From Amycolatopsis cihanbeyliensis (GTDB lineage Bacteria > Actinomycetota > Actinomycetes > Mycobacteriales > Pseudonocardiaceae): a stretch of DNA of 64,000 nucleotides. The stretch is taken from positions 3,316,501-3,380,500 of the forward strand of contig NZ_VFML01000001.1 in NCBI RefSeq assembly GCF_006715045.1, given 5' to 3'. Positions 10,108-42,863 of this stretch are shown here, one piece after another (the first letter of the stretch is position 1; each line of letters starts with the position of its first letter). The notes under the pieces are model-generated. The model was not told the origin of the DNA. It was given only the letters and a program-made list of their open reading frames with translations, and did not search any database. The translations under genes were made by a program, and so were the position numbers.

Positions 10108-13100
10108 GCTGCGGATGCCTCCTCGAGCACGACGTGCACGTTGCTGCCACCCATGCCGAACGAGCTGACCCCGGCGCGCCGCGGCCAGTCCGCCGCGGTG
10201 CCGTCCCGCCGGGGCTGCCACGGGGTCGTCTTCTGCTGGAACTCCAGCGGGGTGCCGGTCAGATCGATCATCGGGTTGGGCTGGGCGAGGTGCACCAGCC
10301 CCGGCAGGGTCCGGTGCCGCATGGCCAGCAGCACCTTGAGCACACCCGCGACACCGGCGGAGGCCTCGAGGTGCCCGATGTTGCTCTTCACCGAGCCGAG
10401 CGCGATCCGGGCTGCCTCGGGGGGCAGGCTCCAGCGGTCGAGCAGCCTGCCGAACGCCTCCTTCAGCCCGTCCACCTCGATCGGGTCGCCGAGCTGGGTT
10501 CCGGTGCCGTGCGCCTCGACGTAGCCGATCGAGGCCGGGGACACCTCGGCCGCCTCGTGCGCCCGCACCACCACATCGCTCTGCGCCCGGGGGCTCGGCG
10601 CGGTCAGCGACTGGGTGCGGCCGTCGTGGTTCTCCGCCGACCCGATGAGCACGCCGTGCACCGGGTCGCCGTCGGCGCGCGCCCGGTCCAGCCGCTTGAG
10701 CAGCAGCAGCGCGACCCCCTCGCCGCGGCCGTACCCGTCGGCCCGCTCGTCGAAGGTCTTGCAGCGGCCGTCCGGGCTGAGCATCCCGGCGCGCTGCAAC
10801 CCGACGAAGCCGTACGGGGACAGCAGCAGGTTCGCCCCACCGGCCAGCGCCGTCTCGCAGTCGCCCGCCTGCAGTGCCCGCGCGGCGCGGTGAATGGCGA
10901 CCAGCGAGCTGGAACAGGCGGTGTCGTAGGTGGCGCTCTGCCCGTGGAAGTCGAACAGGTAGGAGATCCGGTTGGCGGCGACCGAGGCCACGTTGCCGAT
11001 CAGGAAGTGGTCGTCGGCCTCCCGCTCGTAACCGAGCAGGCTGAAGTAGTCGGCGCCGCTGAGCCCGACGAACACGCCGGTACGGGAACCGGACAGCTCC
11101 GCCGGCGGGTAGCCCGCGTCCTGCATCGCCTGGTGCGCGGCCTGCAGCAGCAGCCGGTGCTGCGGATCCATCTGCGCGGCTTCCCGCGGCGAGATGCGGA
11201 ACAACCCGGCGTCGAAACCCTCCACGTCCCGCAGGTAGGCGCCGGGGAAGGCGTCCGGCGCGCCCGCGGCGTGCTCGGCGAACAGCGACCGGGAGAACCC
11301 GCGCTGCAGCGGGTACGGCCGGATCAGGTCCCGGCCCGCGGCCAGGTGTGCCCAGAACTCCTCGAGCGTGTCGGAGTCGGGCAGGCTGCCGCCGACGCCG
11401 ATGATCGCCACCGGCGGGTACCCCGCGGCGGCGGGCGGTGCGGGCGCCGCCGGGGTCGTGCGGGCCGCGCCGTGTTTGCCCACCAGGTGCGCGGTCAGCT
11501 CGCGCAGGGTCGGGTACCCGTAGAAGGTCGTCGGCGGCACCTCGATGCCGAACCGTTCCCGCAGGCCCACGCTGAGCCGGGTGAACCGGATCGAGTCGAA
11601 GCCGTAGTCCCCGAGCGGGGTGTCCACGGCCAGCTCGGCAGGCTCCGCCCCGGCGATCTCCGCGACCAGCTCGCGCAGCCCCGCGCCGAGGGAGTCCGTG
11701 CGGTCCGGCGGTTCGGGTGCGGGCGCGGGCTCGGGCGCTAGGTCGATGCCGAAGCGGCCCACGATCTCGTCCAGTGCCCGGTCCCGCAGCGGTGCCAGGT
11801 CGATCTTGGCGTTCGGGGTCTGCGGGAACGCCGCCAGCGGCAGCAGCCGGGCCGGGATCATGTACCCGGGCAACCATTCGGCGAGCCGCTCCCGCAGCAA
11901 CGCCTCCAGGTCCGGACGCGGCTCGGTGACCGTGACGAACCCGACAAGGCCCTCGTGCCCGGCGAAGTCCTCGCGCAGCAACACCCGCGCCTCGTCGACC
12001 AGCCCGGTGCGGCGCAGCGCGGACTCCACCTCGCCCGGCTCGATCCGGTAACCGCGCAGCTTCACCTGCCGGTCCGCCCTGCCGAGCAACTCCACGCTGC
12101 CGTCCTGGCGGAACCGCCCGAGGTCCCCGGTGCGGAACATCCGCGCACCGGAGCGCGGATCGGTGACGAACCGCTCCGCGGTGAGCTCCGGCCGCCCGAG
12201 GTAGCCGCGGGCCAGCCCGTCCCCGCCGATCCACAGCTCGCCCGCGGCCCCGAACGGCACCGGGTGGCCGTGCTCGTCCCGCAGGTGGAAGGTGGTGTTC
12301 GCGATCGGCGTCCCGACGGTGACCGGCGCGCCGGGACGGACCCTGCTGATCGAGGACCAGATCGTGGTCTCGGTCGGGCCGTACATGTTCCACACCTCGG
12401 CGCAGCGGCTGAGCAGTTGCTCGGCGAGTTCGGCAGGCAACGCCTCGCCACCGCAGAGGATCTTGCCCGCCAGCGGCCGGTCCCAGCCCGCGGCCAGCAG
12501 CATCCGCCAGGTGGCGGGGGTGGCCTGCACGATGGTGGCGGCGGAGGCGGCAAGGTGTCCGGCGAGCGCCACCCCGTCCCGCGCCAGCCAGGCGGGCACG
12601 ATCTCCACGGTGCCGCCGCGGGTCAGCGGCAGCAGCAGTTCCAGCGCGGCGATGTCGAACCCGACCGTGGTGAGCGCGAGGATATGGTCGCGCTCGGTGC
12701 AGCCGGGCTCACGCGCCATCGAGGTCAGGAAGTTCACCAGGCTGTCGTGCCCGATCTGCACACCCTTGGGGCGACCGGTCGAGCCGGAGGTGTAGAGCAC
12801 GTAGGCCAGCTCACCGTGCCGGTCGTCCGGTAGCGGGTGCGGCGGGGCCGCCCAGTCGATCCGGTCCAGTGTGGACTGGGTGAGCACCGTGCCGATTCCG
12901 GCGTCGGTACGGATGAACTCGCGCCGCTGCTCGGGGAACTCCGGGTCGAGCGGCACGTAGGCGCATCCCGCGCGCAGCACCGCGAGCAGCGCGACCACCA
13001 GGTCGGCCCTGCGGTCCACGGAGATCCCGATCAGCGAGCCCGGCGTGTGCCCCTCGGCCCGCAGCCACCCGGCCAGCAGCTCCACCCTCCTGGCCAGTTC

Positions 13101-14686
13101 ACGATAGTCCACACTGGACTCGGCGTCCACGATCGCGGTCTTGTCCGGGGTGCGCTCGGCCCGGTCCAGCACCAGGTCCGCCGCGGTGACCCCGGCGGGG
13201 TAGCCGGCATCGGTGGCGTTCACCCGCTCCAGCAGCGTGCGCTCGGCCGGGGTGTGCGGGTCGATCGCAGCCGGCTCCGCGTCCGGGTCCACGGCGGTGA
13301 GCCCGGCGACGAGCTCGCGGTACTGCTCGGCGAGCCGGGCCGCCGTACCGGGATCGAACAGCTCGGGGTCGTACTTGAAGTGGATCAGTGCCTGGCGGTC
13401 CCGCACCACGAACTCGACGACCAGGTCGCCCTCGCCCTCCTGGGTCAGCGGAAGGGCCTCGGTGAACAGGGTCTGTTCCCGCGCCATGTCGAGGTCCCTG
13501 CCGACCCCCTGCTGCAGGTAGAAGCCGATGGTGAACTCGGTGTCCGTGCGGCTGGCCCGGCGCAGGTCGTCCACCACGGCGGCGTAGGGGTAGGCGCTGT
13601 GGTCCTCGGCCGCCAGCAGTTCCTCGTGGATGCCCTGGAACAGCTCGCGGCAGGTCTGCCCGCGCGGGCAGGCGGTGCGCAGCACCACCGGGTTGATCAG
13701 GTAGCCGACGGTGCGGTCGAACCGGTGCGCGGCGCGGCCGTCGGTCGGCACCAGCACGCTGATGTCCCGCTGCCCGCTGTGCCGGTGCAGCAGCAGGACG
13801 AACGCGCCGAACACGATGCTGAACGGGGTCAGACCCAGCTCCGCGGCCCGGGTGCGCACCGCGGTCAGGGTGGCCTCGTCCACGTCCAGTTGCAGGCTCT
13901 CCCCGGCATAGCTGGGCGGGCCGGTCCGGCGGCGGTCGGCGATCGCGTCCACCACCGGGGCGCTCGCGGCCCCTTCCAGCTTGCGCAGCCAGAACTCCCG
14001 GTGCCGGTCCGCCTCCGGCCCGGCGAGCAGTTCCCGTTGCCAGTACACGAACTCCCGGTACGGTGTCGCCGGCTCGGCCGGCGGGACGGCGCCGCTCGCG
14101 GTGAGGCCGTCGTAGGCGGCGAGGATGTCCCGCAGCAGCAGGTGGCTGGACACCCCGTCGGTGATCAGGTGGTGGAACACCAGCAGCAGCACCGGTTGCG
14201 CGGGCGTGCGCAGGAAGTAGGCCCGGTACAGCGGCTCGGTCTCCAGGTCGAACGGGGTGCGCACGAGCTGCCGGACCCGGTCCGGCAGCTCCGGCTCGGC
14301 GACCGCCGTGAGGTCCAGTTCGGTGACGGTGAGCCCGCGCTCGGCGACCACCTGCACCGGCCCCTCCCGGTCCAGCCGCAGGTTGACGCGCAGGCTCGGG
14401 TAGCGGCGCACCACCGTGTCCAGCGCCCGCTCCAGCAGGGTGAGGTCCACGTCCGGCCGCAGCCGCAGGGCGAGCGGCAGGTTGTAGGACACGGTGCCGG
14501 GGGCGTTCTGGTGGATGGCCCACAGCGCGGCCTGCCCGCGGGTGAGCGGGTACTCCTTCGGCTCCTCCGGTTCCTGCTCCTGTTCCTGCTCCGCCATGGT
14601 GAGCAGTTCCCGCAGCAGCGGCGCGGCCTCCTCCTCGGTCACCGCGCCCGCGGCCACGCCTTCCAGCAGGTCCCGCAACGAGTTCG

Positions 14687-14690
<4 letters not shown>
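10104..14690 (-). CDS. NRPS-PKS hybrid, KirAIII-like: C-A(Gly)-PCP-KS
   Basis: This 1,528-aa protein inserts an amino acid into the polyketide. Residues 1-35 form a two-helix N-terminal docking element (motif GAVTEEEA). A condensation domain follows with HHLITDG at 173-179. The adenylation domain covers about 500-1000 (LYTSGSTGRPKG near 630, YGPTETT, GYRIEPGEVE, NAKID lysine). The carrier protein has its serine in GFDSIRF near 1030, and the KS covers about 1092-1528 (TACSSSL, EAHGTGT, NIGHLEA). Aligned by eye to the PheA pocket, the specificity residues read D-I-L-Q-L-G-M-I-W plus the invariant Lys, a pattern typical of glycine-activating domains. The protein stops right after the KS core; its flanking subdomain is on the next protein. 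The ATG overlaps the upstream stop (ATGA) and the stop overlaps the next start (GTGA), so translational coupling is likely. Confidence 0.95.
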
Positions 14691-27865
<13,175 letters not shown>

Positions 27866-27886
27866 GAACACTCCAAACTCCGATGG

Positions 27887-33856
<5,970 letters not shown>

Positions 33857-34085
33857 ACGCGACCCCCATCACAAACGGAATCGATCACCAATACAATGAT
33901 GATCCTTGCCTGCTGACATTAACGTCCGCAGGCGCCTTTTCTTCCTACCATATGAACATAGTCGCCTCAAGGAGGCGCCGTTGACCCCAGGCGGACGTGG
34001 TTATTTCTGCCGGCGCCGGTACGGGCAAAAATCCACCGGCGCCAAGCAGGATCAATCGCGTACGACGACGCTGTCCTCGCCTACT
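33857..34085. other. Intergenic region between the methyltransferase and first PKS gene, with two hairpins
   Basis: This 229-bp stretch is visibly AT-richer than its neighbours. It has a 9-bp perfect inverted repeat (GGCGCCGGT 34012-34020 with ACCGGCGCC 34035-34043, 14-nt loop) about 40 nt after the methyltransferase stop. A small hairpin CGCCTC-AAG-GAGGCG lies at 33963-33977. Neither is followed by a U-run on the minus strand. I saw no convincing -35/-10 pair for the PKS gene, so read-through from the promoter at 35,100 remains possible. Confidence 0.5.
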
Positions 34086-35048
34086 TCACGCAGTTTTTAC
34101 CGCAACGTGGTGACGGTAACTTTCGACCGGAAGGTGCCGGCCGTGCGGCAGTACACCGAGCTTGCGAAGCAGCTTGATGTACCCGCTGTCCTGGTAACCC
34201 GCGAAGACCCCGCCGAAGATCACCGTCCGCGAGTGCTCGGCGATGCGCCGGGTCAGCGGCGGCAGCCGCTTGTCGGCGAACGTCTTGCGGAAGTGGCTTC
34301 CGGGGGCGAGCCTACGCCGGATACCCGCTCTGACCTCAGCGGATATATCCCGCTCGTGGATCCAGTCGAGCCCGGGCAGGTCCCGCTTGAGCCGCGTCAT
34401 CAGCTCGTAGCGCTGCCTCGTGAACACGTCGATGTGCGCGAGATAGCCGCCCGGCTTCAGGACCCGCATCGCTTCTTCGAAGAATGTGCGCAGGTCAGGA
34501 TAGGTGTGGGAACTCTCGATGTTGATCAGGACGTCGAACTGGGCGCCCTCGAAGGGCAGCTCTTCGGCGTCGCCCTGCACGTAGCGCAGCCGATCACCCC
34601 TGCCCAGAGTGGCGTTCGCCCGCTTGACAGCGAGCGGAGAAAGATCCAGACCAACCAGGTTGCTGCCGTCGCCGAGCAGGCGGGACAGGAAGTTCAGCCC
34701 CTCGCCGCTGCCGCAGCCGACCTCGAGCACCGACTTTTCCGAGTACTCGGAAAAGCCCAGCGGGATATCCTTGAGAGCGAGAAAGTAAAGTTGCTCGGAG
34801 ATACCGTCCGTTTCGAAATCGGTGAACCCCGGTATCAGCTTCTCGATCTCGGCGGCAACCTCCTCGTCATACATCCCCCAGTTCCATATGTCACCCTTGC
34901 TGGATCCGAGTGCGGCCATATCGTAGACCGAGGAGGTATTCCCCTTCAGCCGACTGCTACGGGAGCCTTCGACCGGCACGTCCCCGCTCGACGCGTTGAT
35001 CTCGTTAAGCCCCTCGGTGAATTCACCGATGGCTTTTGGCGCACCCAT
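34086..35048 (-). CDS. SAM-dependent class I methyltransferase, probable tailoring enzyme
   Basis: This protein of about 320 aa carries the Rossmann-fold SAM motif EVGCGSGEG, a second-strand acidic site (LVGLDLS), QGDAEELPF (motif II) and a MRVLKPGGYL post-motif, typical of small-molecule O-, N- or C-methyltransferases. It is co-directional with and just upstream of the PKS genes, so the best guess is a tailoring enzyme for the antibiotic; kirromycin-class compounds carry O-methyl and sometimes N-methyl groups. The site of methylation cannot be told from the sequence. Start ATG 35048 has AAAGGG six bases upstream; a GTG two codons earlier (35054) is the alternative. A good -35/-10 pair lies 48-76 bases before the start. 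The gene uses more AT-ending codons than the PKS genes, which hints at separate acquisition. Confidence 0.85.
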   Translation of the reverse strand: MGAPKAIGEFTEGLNEINASSGDVPVEGSRSSRLKGNTSSVYDMAALGSSKGDIWNWGMYDEEVAAEIEKLIPGFTDFETDGISEQLYFLALKDIPLGFSEYSEKSVLEVGCGSGEGLNFLSRLLGDGSNLVGLDLSPLAVKRANATLGRGDRLRYVQGDAEELPFEGAQFDVLINIESSHTYPDLRTFFEEAMRVLKPGGYLAHIDVFTRQRYELMTRLKRDLPGLDWIHERDISAEVRAGIRRRLAPGSHFRKTFADKRLPPLTRRIAEHSRTVIFGGVFAGYQDSGYIKLLRKLGVLPHGRHLPVESYRHHVAVKTA

Positions 35049-35095
35049 CGCCACCCTTTCTCTGCCCCCAGGTTCGGCAGAATCGCCTCATTTGG

Positions 35096-35124
35096 ATGTT
35101 AGCGGCGGCCATCCGGTATGACAA
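35096..35124 (-). promoter_or_regulatory. Promoter for the methyltransferase gene, possibly for the whole PKS operon
   Basis: On the minus strand TTGTCA (35124-35119) is followed by a 17-bp spacer and TAACAT (35101-35096), a good match to an actinobacterial housekeeping sigma promoter. Transcription would start near 35,089, about 40 nt before the ATG. Confidence 0.6.
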
Positions 35125-35498
35125 CCCGCCGTTAGTGACCCGCCGACAACCAGACGAGTGAACAAATGCCCGATATGTTCTCCGATTCCGTTATGACCAC
35201 CCGAGATGTCGCCGTGTGTGACCACGCTCCCACGCTACCCCCGGGACCGTGATGTGATCGGACTCTCAAGTCCCACCACCCGCCCCGGCACGACGGTTAG
35301 CCCGCGAAACGCACTCCCGGCCGGCCCGCCGACTACGGTTAGCCCGCTAAACGCACCTCCCGGGGACGGCTTGGGTACGGTTTGCCCGCTGAACGCACCA
35401 CGGGGTGGAACCGGGGACGCCTTGTCCAGGTCATAGGTGCGGCCGACCGGCCGGCACATGCGATAGTGCGTGAGCCGTACGACGAGAGGGGCAGCCCG
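35125..35498. other. Divergent intergenic region with three dyad repeats
   Basis: This stretch separates the minus-strand methyltransferase and the plus-strand WXG100 gene. It contains the first cluster of the 42-bp repeat (listed separately). I see no further gene and no strong plus-strand -35/-10 pair. Confidence 0.5.
35293..35400 (+). repeat. 42-bp tandem repeat cluster 1 (three dyads, 42-bp spacing)
   Basis: Three copies of a dyad with consensus GGTTAGCCCGCTAAACGCAC start at 35295, 35337 and 35379, exactly 42 bp apart. Copy 2 is a perfect match. The core is a near-perfect inverted repeat, GGTTAGC-CC-GCTAAAC. It lies 100-200 bp before the WXG100 gene. Confidence 0.85.
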
Positions 35499-35819
35499 AT
35501 GAGCGGCGGATTCACGGTCAACGAGGACGAGTTGCGCACCTACGCGGGAAAGCTGGCCGACCAGAAGGGCACCGCAGGCGATATCGCCGGCCTGGTCGAC
35601 ACGGCGGACGTCGGTGACGAGTCCTGGGGCGTTGTCGGGATCTTCGTCAAGGGCAAGTACACCGAGATGCTGGGGGACCTGAAGGATCTGTGCACCGACC
35701 TGCAGAACGGGCTGCAGAGCGGCTCGGACAAGTTCACCCAGGCCGCGGACGGCTACCGGCAGCACGAGGACGCCGTCGTCCAGCTGCTCGACGGCCTGAA
35801 GGTGCAGATCGACAACTGA
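35499..35819 (+). CDS. WXG100/EspC-like type VII secretion substrate
   Basis: This small, almost entirely helical protein has 106 aa, the size expected of ESX (type VII) secretion substrates or chaperones. A W-G-x-x-G turn (SWGVVG, about residue 45) sits between two predicted helices, as in WXG100 proteins. No signal peptide or membrane segment is seen. The ATG at 35499 follows GAGAGGGG at a good distance; longer in-frame starts upstream read through the repeat region and have no ribosome site. It is the first gene of a four-gene plus-strand cassette; the next gene starts 34 nt after its stop. No ESX ATPase or EccB-E gene is in the window, so the secretion machine must be elsewhere. Confidence 0.8.
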   Translation: MSGGFTVNEDELRTYAGKLADQKGTAGDIAGLVDTADVGDESWGVVGIFVKGKYTEMLGDLKDLCTDLQNGLQSGSDKFTQAADGYRQHEDAVVQLLDGLKVQIDN

Positions 35820-35853
35820 CCCACCGGGTGAGGGCGAGGGACGGGGCAAGGAC

Positions 35854-36990
35854 ATGGCCGAGCAAGAGCACGCAGCCGGTGGGGTCACCATCAAGACCGG
35901 CGAGAAGGACCTCGGTACGAAGGCCACAGAGGCCGTGCCGCTCTACGGCAACGTGGTCAAGACCTTCGACGCCGGCTCCAAACTCACCGACGGCGCGACC
36001 GGCTCCGAGGTCGGCGCCCTGGTGGGTGAGGGCTCCGGATTCATCCAGTCGCTGGCGGGGGCCGGGCTCGGGATCGCCACCGACCCGATCGGCTGGCTGG
36101 TCGGCCAGGGGCTCAACTTCCTGATCAGCGTGGTCCAGCCGCTGGAGGACGCGATCCACTTCGTCAGCGGCGACGGTCCCGCGCTCGCCCAGGCCGCGGA
36201 GAACTTCGACGCGATCGGCAAGGGCGTCATCGAGCTGCGGAAGACCTTCGAGGAGGAGCTGAAGAACTCGTTGCAGACCTGGGGTGGTGATGCCGCGGAG
36301 GCCGCGGGCACCAGGTTGGGTGAGTTCGCCAAGGGCATCGACGGGGTGGCCGGGCAAGCCGGCGAGGTGTCCCAGCTACTGCAGATGTCCAGCATGGTGA
36401 TGACCGTCATCGAGGAGTTCATCAAGGCGCTGCTCACCGAGTTCGTCACCTGGTTGATCATGATCTGGATCCCGGCGCTGGCCGCGGCCGTGCCCTCCTT
36501 CGGCGCCTCGACCGCCGCCGCGGGCACCGCCACCACGGCGAAGGCGGCGTCCGCCGGCAGCAGGGTCAGCAGGACGATCGCCAAGCTGCGCAAGCTGCTG
36601 GACGACATCATGGCCTTCCTGCGCAGCCTGCGGACGAGGATGGGCAACGTCCGCACCGCTTTCAAGCAGGCCATGGACACCAAGCGCATGCAGCGCGGGC
36701 TGGCCGACCTGGAGCTGCAGGGCGTGGGCGGGTCGCCGCTCGCGAAGCCGGTACAGAAGCTTTACGGCTCGGACGGGATGATCGGCGGCCGGGTGCAGGA
36801 CGGCTTCGGCAGGTCGATGGTGAACCAGGTCGGGGACACCGCCGCGGCACAGGTGGGGGCAGGCACCGGCACGAACGCGGGCGTGGACAAGGCGGCCCGC
36901 AACTACAGCAACCTGCAGAAGGGCGAGGAGTACGACGAGACCGGCGCCGACCAGTCCAAGGAAGAGACGGAAGGCTACCTGGACATCTGA
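35854..36990 (+). CDS. Helical WXG-motif protein, probable type VII secretion-associated
   Basis: This 378-aa protein is alanine- and glycine-rich at the start and strongly helical in the middle. The TWGGDAAEAA turn around residue 145 resembles the WXG turn of ESX substrates, and the helices on both sides could form the WXG100 hairpin. A hydrophobic stretch (about 190-215, FVTWLIMIWIPALAAAV) is long enough to be a membrane segment. The second half is basic and helical, then becomes Gly/Ala-rich and ends acidic (EETEGYLDI). No toxin domain is recognised at the C-terminus. ATG 35854 is preceded by AAGGAC. Its position right after the WXG100-like gene suggests the two are partners. Confidence 0.75.
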   Translation: MAEQEHAAGGVTIKTGEKDLGTKATEAVPLYGNVVKTFDAGSKLTDGATGSEVGALVGEGSGFIQSLAGAGLGIATDPIGWLVGQGLNFLISVVQPLEDAIHFVSGDGPALAQAAENFDAIGKGVIELRKTFEEELKNSLQTWGGDAAEAAGTRLGEFAKGIDGVAGQAGEVSQLLQMSSMVMTVIEEFIKALLTEFVTWLIMIWIPALAAAVPSFGASTAAAGTATTAKAASAGSRVSRTIAKLRKLLDDIMAFLRSLRTRMGNVRTAFKQAMDTKRMQRGLADLELQGVGGSPLAKPVQKLYGSDGMIGGRVQDGFGRSMVNQVGDTAAAQVGAGTGTNAGVDKAARNYSNLQKGEEYDETGADQSKEETEGYLDI

Positions 36991-37053
36991 GCTTGTTGTT
37001 CAACCTGGTTGCCCGAGAACCGCTGTTCGAGCCACAACCGGATAGGGAAGGTC

Positions 37054-37941
37054 ATGACGGACAGTTGGCAGTTCGACCTGGGACTACTGGTTGCCATCCT
37101 GGTGGCGATCGTGCTGCTGGTTCTCTGGCTCCGGCGCCGGTCGGACAAGCGCGGACGCGACCGGCGCCTGGCGGGGCTGCGGGCGGTCGCCGGGCAGGTG
37201 GGTGGTCAGGTCCGCACGGGCGTGTCCGAGTCGACGCCGCGATCGGCGGCACTGCGCCCCCCGTTCGTGGACCGGGTCGACGGGGGCTGGATCGACACCA
37301 TGTCCACGGTGACCAAGCCCGCCTACGAGTACGCGTTGGATGTCGTGCGGGGCCGCTGGCCGGTGCGGGCCGCCCAGGCCCACTACCAGAAGGCGCCCGT
37401 CACCACCCCTGGTCCGGTGATCATGGCGGAGTACCGGATCGAGATCGCGATCTCGGACTGCCCTCCGCTGAAGGTGTCGCCGGTCGACCGGGGCGAGCAG
37501 GAGTTGCGGCACGGTCCCGGCCAGTGGTCACCGGTGTCGCTGCCGCAGCCGTTCTCCGACCGGCTGCACGCGTTCGCCGACGATCAGCGATTCGCCTCGG
37601 CCGCGCTGAACCAGGACAGCCTGGACTGGCTGGCGCACTACGCGGGCCAGTTCGGCACGCCCCTGGCGATCGAACGGGACGTGCTGCACATGACCTGGCC
37701 CGGCGAGATCGACCCGAACCGAATCATGCACCAGGTCGACTTCCTGGTCGGGTTCCTCGACCGCACCCCGTTGCGGCCGGGAAACCCGCTGGCCGCGTAC
37801 GGCCCGGCTGGGAACAGCCCAGCCGCGCAGGCAGCACCGGGCGGGCAGGAATGGCGGCGGCACCTCACCCCGGCTCGCCTCTACCAACTGGCCGGTTTCT
37901 CCGCTTTCGTTATTCTCGTCATCGTGATGTTCGTCACCTAG
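37054..37941 (+). CDS. Two-ended membrane protein of unknown function
   Basis: This 295-aa protein has one membrane helix near the N-terminus (LGLLVAILVAIVLLVLWL, about 8-25) followed by an Arg/Lys-rich stretch, a long soluble domain of about 220 aa with no recognised family, and a second membrane helix at the very C-terminus (LAGFSAFVILVIVMFV). The central domain would face one side, held at both ends. ATG 37054 has GGGAAGG 2-8 nt upstream; a longer reading frame from 37009 lacks such a site. It is the third gene of the cassette. I cannot assign a function. Confidence 0.75.
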   Translation: MTDSWQFDLGLLVAILVAIVLLVLWLRRRSDKRGRDRRLAGLRAVAGQVGGQVRTGVSESTPRSAALRPPFVDRVDGGWIDTMSTVTKPAYEYALDVVRGRWPVRAAQAHYQKAPVTTPGPVIMAEYRIEIAISDCPPLKVSPVDRGEQELRHGPGQWSPVSLPQPFSDRLHAFADDQRFASAALNQDSLDWLAHYAGQFGTPLAIERDVLHMTWPGEIDPNRIMHQVDFLVGFLDRTPLRPGNPLAAYGPAGNSPAAQAAPGGQEWRRHLTPARLYQLAGFSAFVILVIVMFVT

Positions 37942-37966
37942 CACGGCGTGACAGGGTCGGCCGGGC

Positions 37967-38773
37967 ATGAGCTTCCTGGACTACCTGCCCGGGCTCATCG
38001 TCGCCGGCTACCTGGTCATGGGCGTGCTGCTCCGGGCAGGCGGCAAGCTCAGGGCGAAACGACCGGCGGCGCCGGCCGACCGGGTTCCGATTCCGCCGCC
38101 ACGCGGTGTGACACTGGCACCGGTCGCTTCGGGCCAGGTCACCGGCGACGCGGGCCGCATCCGTACCTGGGCCAGGGTGTCCACCTGGGCCGCGGTGCTC
38201 GTCGGGCTCGCCACCACGACCACCTGGCTCGTCGTCGCGCTTGACCCGAGCGACTTCGTCGTGCTCGGCGCGATCCTGCTGGGGCTGGTCGTCTTCTCGC
38301 TGGTGCTGGCCGCCGCGCTCGGCACGGAGTCCGGTGCCAGGAAGTTCCTCGGCACCATGGTGACCATGGTCCTCGCGGCCGACTTCTGGTTCCTGCTGCT
38401 CAGCCCGTTGCTGTACCTGCTCGGGCTGACGAGAGATATCAGCATTCACGTCACCGCCGTCTTCGAGTCCAGCAGCGTACGGAGCGTCACCGACTCCACG
38501 ACCGTGCAGGGGACCTATCTCCTGGACGGCGCGACCCACCACGCCGACATCTGGTGGACGGGGTGGGGCTGGCGGCCGGCCGAGGGCGAGACCATCAGCG
38601 CCGGGGTGTCTCCCGCCTGGCCGCACCAGATCTACGCGGACACGGTCGGGGCATGGTTCATGGTCGGCATGGCGGTGCTGGTCCCGGTGTTCGTCGGGCT
38701 CATCTACGTCGGGAGCGCCCGCGGGATCAGGCGCCTTCGCCGCCGCGGCCACCCCACCACGACCCGACCGTGA
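37967..38773 (+). CDS. Polytopic membrane protein of unknown function
   Basis: This 268-aa protein has about five hydrophobic segments (near residues 5-23, 72-92, 95-117, 128-150 and 230-252). A loop between the fourth and fifth segments contains WWTGWGW and could be extracytoplasmic. The C-terminus is short and basic. It is the last gene of the four-gene cassette, 25 nt after the previous stop. Its stop codon touches the second repeat cluster. No family is recognised. Confidence 0.75.
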   Translation: MSFLDYLPGLIVAGYLVMGVLLRAGGKLRAKRPAAPADRVPIPPPRGVTLAPVASGQVTGDAGRIRTWARVSTWAAVLVGLATTTTWLVVALDPSDFVVLGAILLGLVVFSLVLAAALGTESGARKFLGTMVTMVLAADFWFLLLSPLLYLLGLTRDISIHVTAVFESSSVRSVTDSTTVQGTYLLDGATHHADIWWTGWGWRPAEGETISAGVSPAWPHQIYADTVGAWFMVGMAVLVPVFVGLIYVGSARGIRRLRRRGHPTTTRP

Positions 38774-38843
38774 ACTACGGTTAGCCCGCTAAACGCACTT
38801 CCAGGCGGCCCACTGACTACGGTTAGCCCGCTAAACGCACTTC
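38773..38843 (+). repeat. 42-bp tandem repeat cluster 2 (two dyads)
   Basis: Two perfect copies of GGTTAGCCCGCTAAACGCAC start at 38779 and 38821, exactly 42 bp apart and in the same orientation as cluster 1. The cluster lies between the ends of the convergent membrane-protein gene and rpoC. Confidence 0.88.
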
Positions 38844-38857
38844 GGGGGGGCATGAAG

Positions 38858-38885
38858 AGAGCCCCCGGCCGGGGCCGGGGGCTCT
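38858..38885 (-). terminator. rpoC terminator-like hairpin
   Basis: A 13-bp perfect GC-rich inverted repeat (arms AGAGCCCCCGGCC and GGCCGGGGGCTCT, 2-nt centre) starts 19 nt after the rpoC stop. There is no U-run, so termination strength is uncertain; it could also serve the convergent plus-strand cassette. Confidence 0.65.
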
Positions 38886-38904
38886 GCGGGCTGGGGCTAC
38901 GCGA

Positions 38905-42819
<3,915 letters not shown>

Positions 42820-42863
42820 GTCGTTGCATCCCCTTGGGGTTGAGTCGGGCTAGGGGTCGGCTA

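Noticed and set aside
35293..35400. CRISPR array
   Set aside because: Only three units, spacers of about 20 bp that resemble each other, and no cas genes.
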